Shown: in pieces, positions 46,786 to 59,036 of the stretch
Layout of the letters: the number at the start of each line of letters is the position of its first letter
Position numbering within the stretch: position 1 is the first letter of the stretch
Source of the DNA: Mansonella perstans
Taxonomy: Eukaryota; Nematoda; Chromadorea; Rhabditida; Onchocercidae
DNA: 64,000 nt
Direction of reading: 5' to 3'
NCBI GenBank assembly: GCA_037074765.1
Contig: JBAMDO010000065.1
Coordinates: 124,001-188,000, forward strand
Position numbers and translations under genes: made by a program
The notes under the pieces: generated by a model
What the model was told of the DNA's origin: nothing
Database searches by the model: none
What the model saw: only the letters and a program-made list of their open reading frames with translations

Positions 46786-48362
46786 AATAACAGAGTATAT
46801 CAGAGCTGAGACAGATACTGAGAGTGTATCGGTAAGTTTAGAAATGTTCATCAGAGCGGGAGAGTGAATATAGAATTTACCTATAGACTGATACATCATT
46901 CATCTCTCCTCTTTGTGTTGTTTCGTTAAAATTGTTGTGATGAATGGAATGATGAAAATTTCCTACATTCTAACTGTATTTCTCTGCTTGTGCAGCGCAA
47001 ATTTATTTAATTGCAATTTAAGTTCTTTTTTACATTTGAGGTAATCCTACTTTTCAGTGAACAATTAAATAAATTATCATTTGCTTTTCGGTCATCTATT
47101 TGGTGTAAATCGATTATTCCCAAGTTGGTCGTTCAATATGAAACTGTACTAAACAATACTTGTATAGAACGAGGAACGGTAGAGCTCCAATCTAAATTTT
47201 GGCATATGAGACTTTGTTTTTCATCATTGCTTTTCTTGGACCCATTTATATTAGCTCTTCCCTCAGTTGTTTTCACCAGTATAAGACATAAAATTTAGGA
47301 ACCATCAAAGTGGGATGATTTTTAAGTTGCAAAACGGAATTTGCAAACTTGCAAAATCATTTGTTTTTCTGAATTATATTAGACAGCTCATAAATGATAA
47401 TAAATTATCATTTGTTTTCATTTTTTTTTTTTTTCGTTTTTTTTTTGCTTTCATTTTTTTTGACATTTTGACAGCTTCCGACAGCTCCGTGATAATGCAC
47501 ATAAATCATGAACTTAACTCACAAAACATTCAATACTGCATTGTTAGTTGTTTTTGCACGTGTTTACAGAACGCTGAAAGCCAATTCGACTGATTAATTT
47601 CCTCAGGCTGCCTAATCTCATTCATACTTTAATAAATTTATACTTTTCCTCTCAAACAATTAAATTTTTTAAATGAACCTCTTTAATATTTTTATAAATC
47701 ATTATTTTAAGAACAAATGTCTTTATCCACCTCTTCGATTGCTGAATCACTAATTCATGAAATTTTGTCTTGCTCGCGAAGAGATTAACAATGTACGCTG
47801 AGCGAGTTCATAAAAAACTAATCAGTTTAGTAAAATGCAAACTCTTCTTATATCATAGCTACTTTTTAACACTTTCCCATTACGATTCGCATGCTAGATC
47901 TGAAAATCAGCTCTAAATGAAATATAAAAGAAATTTCTGAAGGCAGATATCAGTATGTTTGCGGATGAAGCCGGCATATGAATGCGATAGTCATCAGATA
48001 ACTGTTATCACTTTTTGAAGATGAGAATTGCTGAGGATCACTGATTCATCGCTGATTTATAACATCTGATGAACATATCGATAATGTAGGACTGCAGGAC
48101 GTACCAGTTGTAATGTATGTGAAAAGATGGACAGTTTCTTGATGAACATATCGATAATACAGGATGCAGGGCGTATCAGTTGTAATGTATGTGAAAAGAT
48201 GGACAGTTCCTTATTCTCCGAAACATATTTTAGCAATATAATACATATGTGTCATAACCGAATTATATAGCATATAGATTCACTACAAATCTTTTTGGTC
48301 AGAATAATCCTAGGAGATAGCAAAATAAAATTACAGTCTCCAGGATGATCATCTGCATCGAT
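46786..48362. other. Intergenic DNA beyond the HSP70 duplication
   Basis: No gene seen. A 73-bp unit is duplicated in tandem at 48068-48140 and 48141-48213 (GATGAACATATCGATAAT ... GAAAAGATGGACAGTT). The two + strand open frames at 47011-47298 and 47315-47593 have no motif and include a long T run. Confidence 0.5.
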
Positions 48363-48800
48363 TTATTTCAATTCAAAAGTGCCATCTTTAACATCGGAGA
48401 TACTGCAACCAAGATTAAGAATCAACATATACAATATATACGTGTCATTGCCATATAAAATCAAACTGCCAAACTTTGCATTTAAACATGAAATACTTCC
48501 TTTAGAAATCATCAATTCTAGACTTTTCATCCCGTTTGGAGCAAGTACAACAGCTTCAACCTTATCTAAACCATGCACAACTGTAGAGGCAATTGGTTCA
48601 TTGATGTCCAGGCTAGCAATGGTACCCGGATCTTAAGTTGCTTGTCGCTGAGGATAGTTGAAATACGCTAGTATAATTGCTACGTCATTCTACAGTCCAT
48701 GGAAATTTTTTGATAGGATTTTGTGACAAATCTGAACATACATTTGTCAATTCTTTCATTATAATGAGCAGTGGTCTTTTAAATGTCTTTTTCAGGAGTA
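48363..48800 (-). pseudogene. Relic of a third HSP70 gene
   Basis: The minus strand reads, in HSP70 order, a segment like [12 protein letters not shown] (LLIIMKELTNVC, about 48730-48780), AYFNYPQRQAT then an in-frame stop (about 48630-48670; family [16 protein letters not shown]), INEPIASTVVHGLDKVE (about 48550-48605; family [16 protein letters not shown]), and SDVKDGTFELK. Segments are missing and stops present. This is an old, truncated copy, not simply a piece of unit B. Confidence 0.7.
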
Positions 48801-50298
48801 AAAAGAAGAGCGGGAAATGAGAATTATCGAACATTTTCAAACAAATTTGCTTTCTGGTAATATATTTCGATAGCGGGTGTAATTTTATTAAACGTAACTG
48901 AAAAATGAACAAGAAAGCACAATAAAAAACTCAAAACGAAGAATTCATGGTGCGTAAGAACAGCTTGCTACACATCATTGTGACATGGCATGACAGTGTT
49001 AATTATCTAGACAATTTTAGAAAATGAAAATGGAGTCTAAAGAAAACCTTTTGTTGAATATTCAAGATGTGACTTCACTTGTTCACTTCACTTTTCCTAA
49101 AAGCATGGAAAAAAATCCTCTTGGTGTAAATGTTTTTGTTCATTTTATATGCATTTATTTGCAATGAATTAATTTTATAATCAATCAACAGTAATTTTTC
49201 TCTCATAAATATTAAAAAATAAAAATTGATGAAAATTCATTTCATAAAATTTAATTGTGAAATGCTTATTGAAGAATGATATTTGGACTAATGGCCAAAA
49301 CTTAAAAAAAAAAAAAAAAAAAAACCCATTTGATACATGACACGTGATACATATAGAAAACTGATACATGTTCCAAAATGAATAAATTTTAATATTTTAA
49401 AAAGTTTTCCATGCTAGTACAGCAATGATGCAGTCAATATGAGCAACGATCGTAAACGTAAATGACCGTTAAAAATTGTTGAGTAATGCAGAAAATTTCC
49501 TTCAATCAATTTAATTTTTGAATTCATTTTTAATTTATATATATGTATATAAATTTATATATATATATATATATATAAATTGTTCCAGTACTTCTCAGTG
49601 CAATATTTGGATGGATTTTTCGGATACGAAGGTCAATGTAAATAAATAACAATAACAACAACCATTAATTAAAAATTTATTGAATAGTGTATTTATGGTA
49701 GTTGTATTCAACTTCAACAACAAAAATATTTCAGTTGTATAAGTGATAAAAAACAAACCAAGCATTGCGTTTATGAAAATTTTGAATATTTAAGAATTAA
49801 TAATGAAAAATCTGTCATTGAATTCTTCGTATGATATCTAACATCAGACTTCATTTGTACCCTTTCAATAAACTTACCATATGTTTTTAACGGAGTTATT
49901 GAAGGATTTAATTATTAAACAAGTTTTTCAAATGCTGAAGTTAAAGGATATAATGTAATTGACAGGTGGGAAAGCTTGTCACTAAGCAAGGTTATTAGAG
50001 TTAATCTAACTCAGTTAATGGTTTAGGCTTGTTGTCATTGATGGAATAAGAAAAACTATACCTTAAAGTTTAAGCTTAGCTTTATTTGCAAAACAATTGG
50101 TTGCTTTGTTAATAGATATTTTACTTATTATTTTGAAATGAACAGTAAGAAGAATAACATTTATTTCATTAAACAAATATCTGATTGTATGGTGCACTGT
50201 TTGCAAAGGAAATTTAGCTAAAATTTATTTAAATATATATATGACTTCTGTTCTTTTATTAGAATTAAAATAAATTTGAATTGAAATTTATTATCAAT
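48801..50298. other. Intergenic AT-rich DNA
   Basis: No gene seen. It contains a 22-base A run at about 49303-49324 and an (AT)n microsatellite at about 49536-49578. Confidence 0.5.
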
Positions 50299-53200
50299 TT
50301 AAGATTGCAGTACATGAACTGGATTGTTGGTGGCGCGAAGTACATCAAATGAACAGAGTAACTGATCGTCTACAGTCATTATTGCTGCAGCATTATCAAG
50401 TTCACCGCAATAATGTGGTGCAGAAAAAATTGTCACCAATTTACGGTTTGCAAAAAATTCATATCCATCTTGAACAACCTGATGTGCTCTAAAAAAATTT
50501 TTCCCATCTTCCTTGAAATGAAAAATTTTATTGAAAACTTACTAACAAATATTATGGTGAAAAAAATTCAATTAAATTCAAACTTCTTTTCATTTGCAAA
50601 AAACAAAGTACACTTTTTAGTCTAACTTTGAAATATTTTTAAGAACTTGCTATGATTTTATCTCTTATATATGTAGTCGAATAGTTTTTGATATAGTACA
50701 TTCTCGTGTATCAAAATATAATCATTTAATAATCATAGCTATTTTTTTTTTGTAATCTTATCAAAATTTCATTCATTTGTCTATAATTCATCCTATATTT
50801 ATAAAAACTTATCATTTATGAATTATTCAATGAACAATGTTGAAATTTTGCGTAATTTTGAAGCATTTTTTACAAAATTTCTTTCAATTTAATTTGAATA
50901 ATTCATAAATGACCTGGCAACAAGATCAATATTCATATCATGATAGAATGCATTCACTACGTCAGTACCAAAATGTATGATACACCACGTGTATTTTGTT
51001 GCCAACTATTGAATGCATTTATCAGGATCTGTCCAAAGTAAGTCGATATGGATTGATGGATTCGGTGGATCTATTGGTCTTTCAATTTGCAATAACTGCA
51101 AGTATTATTAGCAAATAACTTTCAAAAAAAAATAATTATTTTAAAAAATTGTTTTTAAAGTAAGCAAAAAAAAACTTTATGAAATTGGAAATTTGATCGT
51201 TTTTAAAATGCATGAAATTCTTTTGAAAATTCATTAGTGTTGAAATTTTGTTAAATCGAATTAACTTGATCCCAATTGTACAGCTGTGATGATAATAAAC
51301 CACCATGCATGCAATATTTTCCCTGCTATTAAACCGCAAAATGGCAGGCAATAAATACATCCTAAAATTACAAATCAATTTTAGATTAGCATAGATAAAC
51401 TGTTTGAAAATTTTTAAAAGAGAAATCAATAAGAGAAAGGGATTGTTTAAATTAAATTTGAGCATTTATTCCGTTTTGCATTTCAATAAAAATTAAAAAA
51501 TAACTTTGATACGTAGTAAATGTGTAAATGATTCATTGCCGTGCTGTAGATATGATAATTTTCTCACAAATTAAAAATATTACCTAAGTCATAATAAGCA
51601 AGAATGCCAACAATTATGTACTGATTAATTAGAGAACCTGAAACATTTGCCATAAGCGCATACTGTAACGTCGATTGCATTCATCATAAAAGCCATAAAC
51701 GCGATTAATCGCAGCGCATTCATGATTTCAACATAACAGAAAGAAGTTTTCCGGATACTTCATTTTATAGCAAAATTGTAAATAGATCGTTTCTATGTTT
51801 TGTTTCCTCTACAATTCTTTGCTATTTTTCTGTAAGTTTGGGATGGAAATGAGATGAATTACTAAAAATGATAATAAATGATTTCTGATAGTTGCAAATT
51901 AATTTAAAAATTCTTTGAAAATTCATACTTCAAAAAATTAGGTAGCAATTCAAAAAACAGAAGTGTTAGCATAAATGCAATCATTGTATATGGTTGGTTT
52001 AATATGATTTATGAGATAGGATAATTTGATTGCGCTGTGGAAGAATTTACAGAAATGAAATTTGTGGAAGAACTTTGTGCAAAGAATCAGATAAATGGTA
52101 TTGTTTCATTAATTTAATAGATCTGGACTTAATATTTAACATAGTTCTATTAGCTAAGATTGTTCTTTTATTCTCTGGGCATAACTTAATTTCTGGTAAT
52201 GTAACAAATTGTCCGTCCTCAAGTACGACAATATAAAACTTTATGTAATAGTTGATTAGTTCACAATAAAATTTCACCTGTCGACATAATCACTGAGGAA
52301 AAGATAATTGACATCTGGTGGAAAACCACATCGATTGTACAGGCGAAATAGATCAGCATATTGTCCATGTAAATCCCCACACACCTTAAAAAATGATTCA
52401 GTCTTGAAATATTTCAAAGTTTCTCATTATCTTTCTTAAGGCTGAAACTCACTGATCACGTAATGATTGTAATTGATCAGTACTTATCGTTAAGCAAAAT
52501 TACAACATATGTTTTGACACTTAGAGATTACAATTGGTCTATATTTATCAGCAAACAAAATTATGTAATATATATATTTATATATTTTGATGCTTAATGA
52601 TTAGTTAATGATTATAATTGTCAATATTTGTCAGTAGGCAAAATTATAGCACACATCTCCGATGCTTAGTGATTATGGTTGATTTTGATACTTATGACTA
52701 GTTTGTGATCATAACTGATCATTATTTATCAATAAACAACATTACTTTAACTGGTGGTTCGATTTCGATTAATGGCGGTTGTGAAAGAAAGATTTGCCGG
52801 GTAGTGTCAAGTAGTGATACTAAAAAACAATGTAGCATATGATATTCATGAGAGAAATGAATAATGTTTTCATGTCCAGAAAAAAAGATTATTTGACAAT
52901 TTTTATTTCAGATAAATTGAATTTTGCAGGATTTGACTAGAACCTGACGAAGATAAAATTTATAAAAATAAGATGAAACTAGATATATGAGTTATTCGGT
53001 ATATATTGTGTGGTAGAATGTGATTATTTGAAATAAGTACCAATGAACTATTTTTATCATTAATTTTGTTGTTAATTTCAGGTAAAAAATGTTTATTTTT
53101 TTCCAGGATTTTATCCTAACTTCCAATTCTTCCTTTTTAACCATTAATTTTTGATTAGTAAATTTTGAAGAAAAAAATCGATTTTCAATTCAAAACAGAC

Positions 53201-53309
53201 TAAGTTCTTCTTCTGAAACCTATAAGAGGGACACCGTCACTTAATCCAACTGATAGAATACGATCAATGAGATTATCTACATCAAAACTTATTGTGTAAT
53301 TATCACTGC
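50299..53309 (-). pseudogene. PP1-type protein phosphatase catalytic subunit, unprocessed pseudogene
   Basis: Seven exon-like blocks on the minus strand follow PP1 order: 53220-53309 (DVDNLIDRILSVG), 52746-52819 (RQIFLSQPPLIEIEPPVK), 52278-52384 ([30 protein letters not shown]), about 51638-51830 ([32 protein letters not shown]), 51266-51361 (CLPFCGLIAGKIL), 50914-51095 ([22 protein letters not shown]), 50299-50488 ([32 protein letters not shown]). GT-AG introns remain, so it arose by DNA duplication, not retroposition. It is broken: a TGA stands where the glycine of RGNHE should be, a TAG follows DPDKCIQ, the HGG block is out of frame, and GDYVDRG has become SDYVDR. No start exon was found. 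Confidence 0.88.
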
Positions 53310-54809
53310 CTACAAATAAAATTGATACGACGGATAACAATAATTTTAGTTGTTTAAGAATTATTCTTTTATAAAATAGATGGTAAAAATAAAGTATTTT
53401 TCAAGATAATTTTTGTGCAAAATTAGCATACAATAAGTAAATAAGGATCAATTTTCATTTGAATGCACTTTGTTGTTGCATCATCTTTTGAACCTACAGT
53501 AACCTATGCAAATCATAATCAATCATGTAAAAAATTTTAAATTTATATTTGTTTTTAAAATTTAGAATATTGTTTCACTGCTAAATTCTTTGTTGAAAAT
53601 TTGGTCCATTTTAGAGTTCAAAGTTCATTCGAAAGGACAATAACAGTTCTTCAATATTGCGAACGCTTTATTTGAAGATAATATTATAAAAATAATCTGA
53701 AATATGTTCATTTTTAATTCAAGTAATCAAATAAGTTTCCCTAATCAAATAAGTTTCCCAATTTGTTTTCAAGTGATACATGTTCATTTTAAGTTAGAAT
53801 GCAGTAATTTTTCCAGGATACGCCTAGAAAAGCTATTGCGGGATAATTCCAAGAACATAATGTGGACGATATATTATTTTAAACAAATTTAATGTTAGTC
53901 ATTCAGTAGGATTTACATTTTCATTTTTTTCATCTGAATTTCACCAGCTTCAATTTAGACTTTTCTCCAACAAAAAAAAACAGCAAACGATTTAAGATAA
54001 AGATCTTAAATTATTCCAGGATTTATGTTAAAAGCAGATCAAATTTGAAACTAATTAATAAGTCATTTGCAGCACAATAAAAAGAAAAATAATCAAATAC
54101 ATATATGAATTATTATTCTTGTAATGTTTTAGAAAAATAGTAATCATACATTTTATTATAAAAATTTGGTAAAAAAAAAACTTTGAAAATGTTTAACTAA
54201 AAAAATGTTAAGTTTGAAAAAAAAAACAAATTTAAAACTTAATTTGAGGCAAATCCTGGTGGTGCATCAACGTCCATCAACAATTACAGATGTGATTATG
54301 TGAATAATAATTAACTGCTGCTGTGATATTGTCATCAATAATATTTTTTCGTTTAAATTGTTTAGTCCACTAATTTTTAACCAAATTTTTTTTTGATTCG
54401 CTTATTATTGAACTTTTATCGAACATTTATTTATGTAAATAAAAATAGATTTAAAAATTAAGCAAGAAAACCGAAAAATAGGATGACAAAATAATAATAG
54501 CAAAAACTAAATGAACAAAGTTAGTTCATTTTACAATAGTAGATCTATGTGACAGTAAAAAAGATTTTTGATTGTGCAATTAGCAGTAGTAGTACCTAGC
54601 ATTTTATTCTGATTTTTTAGTCTATTTACTAAAAATTTTGCTCCAGTAAATGAATTGATACATAGTTAGGTAAAGGAATATAGGAGGAAAGGAAGTGAGG
54701 AGATAAATGATAAGAGATATAAAGAAATAGAAAGAGAGATATGGGAAAAATGGGGGGAAAGTAAAAAGATAAAAAATGATTATTCAGGCCGATATATATA
54801 TGTATATAA
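53310..54809. other. Intergenic DNA
   Basis: No gene seen; AT-rich, with a short direct repeat (CCTAATCAAATAAGTTTCCC and partner) at about 53725-53760. Any missing first exon of the PP1 pseudogene would lie here but I could not identify it. Confidence 0.4.
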
Positions 54810-55909
54810 ATTGGAAACATTTATTGGGAGAGGTAATACTTGTTCAAGTATAATGATCCATATAGGGAGATATATCCATAAAAGTTGATTGCCCATTAAT
54901 ACTTGTTAATTAGGAAAAATGATCTAATCCATTCTAATTAATCCCAGTCTTGCATAAGTTTTTTCCACTCTTTCAGTTCCAGTTTCGCAGATACAGCACT
55001 TGTTAGCAAAATAAAATGATTGTAATATTATTCTTTTCCTCTTCCTGCTTTTCCTACTCTTCTTGCTCTTCCTCCTTCAATTCCTTCTCTTCTTTCCCAG
55101 AGGAGAAAGTGTAAATCTAATTCATGTCATCATGATGAAATTTTCAAAATTCAAAATTTCATGTCAAGTTCTTCAATGTGACATACTCATTTCCATAAAA
55201 CTTCTTAAAACAACTTTCTGTGAGCCTTCACAACTCTTTCTAATTGCTGCTTCCTCCGTTTGCTCATTTCATACAGATTAGAAAACAAGCATATCTGGAT
55301 ATTCTAGATAATAACAGAAACTTAAATTTCGTTCTGAAAAATCATTAAATTTAAAAAATATGTTCGAATAATTCTTAATCTCACTCGTATTTGTAATTTA
55401 AAAGGTCCGAAAAGTGCGAGCATATATTAACCTTAGCGAAAAATTCTTTTACACTTGCCAATGTACCGCGATTGATCAAAACTCGAACTTCGCTCAAGGG
55501 ACTGATTTGCTAAATTATTCCAATGGTGCGACACCAAAGAGCAGCAATGAATCAAATCGATCGGATGACAATACCCAAATATCATCAGTAATATATCATC
55601 CGGCAAATCGTTTATTGTAGTAAACGTTTTCCGAATAAGTTACAACATTCCTCTCTTAGACGAATTTCTTGAAGAGGAGGAAGAGCAGGAAGAGTAGGAC
55701 GACTGGGATTGAGTCAGAATAGACTAAATCATTTTTTCCAATTAACAATTACTGATGGGTTAAATCATTTTTTAATCATTTTTTAAAATCATTTTTTCTA
55801 AATCATTTTTTCCAATTAACAATTACTGACCAATTATTATGGATATTCCTCCCTGTATGGATTATTATACCTGAATAGGTATCATCTATCCCAATAAACC
55901 GCTTCCAAT
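54810..55909. mobile_element. Foldback element with long terminal inverted repeats
   Basis: The left arm (about 54810-55085) reappears as reverse complement in the right arm (about 55664-55909). Outer tips: left ATTGGAAACATTTATTGGG, right reverse complement ATTGGAAGCGGTTTATTGGG. Further matches include ATAATGATCCATATAGGGAG/ATAATCCATACAGGGAG, CTAATTAATCCCAG against CTGGGATTGAGTC, and the GAAGAGCAGGAAGAGTAGGA-type inner ends. The right arm has an internal direct duplication (AATCATTTTTTCCAATTAAC at about 55728 and 55799). The centre, about 580 bp, codes for nothing I recognise. It looks like a non-autonomous DNA transposon; the target-site duplication is unclear. Confidence 0.8.
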
Positions 55910-56153
55910 AAGGTTAATGACAAAGTTAATTTAGATACATTAAGCTTATACAGTATATCATCGTTATCAGCTTATAACCATATATCATTTCAGGTAATTT
56001 AATACAATGATCATCGACAATTAATCTTTGACAAAATATATTTTGTACAAAATTATGTCATATCTGACAATATTACGGATCAAATATTTGAATAAATGCA
56101 ATCGATTAATATGCCATAAAAGGCAACTTCAAAATTTCAGGCTTTCCTTCAGA

Positions 56154-59036
56154 ATGCTAACGAAATTTTCAATTTATATCGCAGGAGGAATTGTTGTTTG
56201 TGTTCTAAATATGCTCGGTTTCACTGCAATCGTTCGAACAAGGACAAATCGCGAACGATTTGGTCTTATAGGAATGGAAGTTTGATGATTTTTCAATAAT
56301 TTTTAGTGTGAAATCATCATTTCAAATATTCGTTATCTATAAGATAGCTGATAATAGAAGTTCTATGAAACAGCACTCTTTTCCTGAATATTCTCATATT
56401 CTTAAATGCTTTCTGAGGCAATGAAAAGTATTACAACAATTTTTATAATCAAAAAAGATATTTATAAGTTACAAATATTTATGAAACATAACATTTCAGT
56501 TTTTTGCGGACAGTTTAATGGGATTTGCAATAGCAATAGCTGGCGTAACACGTATCACGGAAATTTTTTTGGGAACTGCTAATAGCACAGTTTCAAGATT
56601 AATCTGTGTATTTATGCCTCATAATGTTATTTTGGCTTGGTTAGTTCATTTTTCATAATATTCGTTTCAAGCTTATTTAAATTTCCAAAATTCAAACAAT
56701 TTTCTGATTTATGAAGACAATAACTAAATCTAGCGAATTTTGAATGTTATTGATCAAATAATTCGAAAAGAATAATGTTTTGACTTACATCCTTTTGATG
56801 AATTTCTGATATGTAAGTTAACATACACGAAAAATTCAAATACAGTATTTTTTGTCTATTTCAACAAATTCCAATTTAAATTTTGATATTCTTTGATTAT
56901 CCTGAAACAATTGAAATGTGGGACGTATTAAAAAATACCAACAACAAATTATTTGTTTTTTATTAATAAATACAATACAAAGGAAGTATAAGTCTTACTC
57001 TGGATGATTTTGCTATTGAAATTTTCAACCCATCAATGCAGTCTAAATTTTCTTGCAACATAAAATCTTTTTAAAAAAACTTCTCAATTTGCTCATTAAT
57101 ATTCGCATCTGCTATTTTCAGTAAATACAACTCTGATAATGTTGTTATTATGAAATGGAGATAATACGAAAACAATTATTGTCATTCCATAAAGGCCTTT
57201 TCTACACCATTTTCTCTTTATTCATTCCATTCACCTCTATTAGCTACATTCCTTTTTCTCACTTTTGTTACTCAAATTAAGGATCAATGCTAATTGTATA
57301 AAGTACATTAATTGTCACATAAAAAAGAAAACATAGCTCTTGGCTGTGCCGACAAAATCATCTCAGCTGCATAAATTGATAACAATGATTATTACTATGT
57401 TAGATGTAAGACTATTTATTTATTCTAACGGTAAATGACGAAAAATTTAGGACTGAACCGATGACTGCCATATCAATGCTTGTAGTAAGTATCGATCGAT
57501 TTATATCAGTCTTCAAACCTATCTTATATTATAAAAAGATGTTGAATATTCAGTTTTATTTGGTATGATTAACTAGCATTTTTATGTAAAGAAATATTGA
57601 TTGTAGAAAAGAGGAAAACCAAGATATAACTTATTAATTATTGGAACATCAAATCGAAAGTTTAAGATTTTTTGCGATAAGTATGAAATATAACTTGTTT
57701 CATATTATTTTTTTATAGGCCAGAATATTCATTAAAGGATATATTCATTCATTAGAGAACTGAAGTTGGATTTATATCATTTTCAAATTACTTATGTATA
57801 AAAGAAGTTTAAATTTCAGATAGTTGGCAGCAATTCAGCAGTTTTTCTACTGATATCTGCAAATGCACTTTGTTCATATTTCAATAATATCAAAGTGCAT
57901 GCTTTCTGTTGGTTAGCATTGTCAAACTTTTTGATGTGAAACTTAAAAATTAAACAAAAAAATGAATAAATAAAATTAATTGAACCATTAACAGATAACA
58001 TTTGGAATTTCGTCAAAATTTTTTGCTTCAAATTTTAAATTTGAATTAGCAAAATAAGTTCGATATAAATGTCAAAAAAATTAAAATGAGTTCATTTCAA
58101 TCAGCGCAATATTCACGTAACTTTAGACGGCAAAATCTCCAGAGTTTTTTACAGGACACCAAGTAGCCGATGTCTAATATTCAACCTAATATACTACGGT
58201 GTCCGCATTAGTGCGGCTGTCGGAAGTATTGTACTTTGCATTTTCACTTTATTCATCATTCGAAAACACACCAAAAAAATTAAAAATCAACAGGTCACTA
58301 CTATTTTCTTTCTAATTTGCTGATGAGTTAATGAAAGCTATTCAAGTGGAATTAAATACTTTTCCGTACCGTTAAATTCATCCCAAATAACAATGGCCAT
58401 GATTAATTAAATTCAGTTTTTTTAGTGTTTGTTCTGAATTTTTAGTGTTTGTTCATTCATATCAAACTTGACGATTTTTTAATTTTTGTGGTTTTCTTTT
58501 CATTGCAATGTATTACAAACAGTAATTAATAATATTTCCATTCGATATTTTTAGAGTTTTGGATCAGTTGGTATAGACAAACTCCAACTAAATTTTACAA
58601 TAACAGTAGGCTTGTCATGTTTTGCAAATGCTGGTCTATATATTCTTCCTATGATTGTGGCATTGTTTGAAGTTAGTAGTGATATGATATCACATTCTGT
58701 TTACTCAACAATTATTCTCATATCATTTTTAAATTCCCTCTCCAAAACAATTATTTTTGGATATCGTTCGCAGGAAATCCGTGAAGCCATCATTGATGTT
58801 GTGTTGGATGTATTTCACAAGTAAGTATATTTCTCCTATTTGCATTAAAGGACACTACTTTTTTTATCCTGCTGATATTGATTTAAAGTCTTGTATTAAA
58901 AAATGATAGATGATATGCGAAGTTACTTAAATGATTTTTACAACGCAGATTTGGAATCCACATAGCACGAAGTTCGGTGGTTAGCGAACTCAGGACCAAA
59001 CCAAACATTGGAGCAGTTGCTGGCTTCAAAATTTAA
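56154..59036 (+). CDS. Serpentine (7-TM) receptor, nematode rhodopsin-like type, 7 exons
   Basis: Predicted G-protein-coupled receptor at the plasma membrane; ligand unknown. Exons: 56154-56279, 56500-56639, 57451-57562, 57820-57911, 58155-58293, 58555-58820, 58949-59036. All phases agree; 320 aa. Hydrophobic spans: IYIAGGIVVCVLNMLGFTAI (about 7-27), FFADSLMGFAIAIAGVTRI, then VFMPHNVILAW...AISMLVVSIDRF, AVFLLISANALCSYF, RISAAVGSIVLCIFTLFII, LNFTITVGLSCFANAGLYIL, YSTIILISFLNSLSKTIIFG. SIDRFISVFKP after the third span stands in place of the DRY motif, as in several nematode chemoreceptor-type families. The start lies 13 nt after an acceptor-like AATTTCAG (56139-56140). The family (srsx-like or other) is not settled. 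Confidence 0.85.

Noticed and set aside
54629..54820. Minus-strand frame rich in Ser/Pro/Leu beside the foldback element
   Set aside because: Purine-rich tract read on one strand; no other support.
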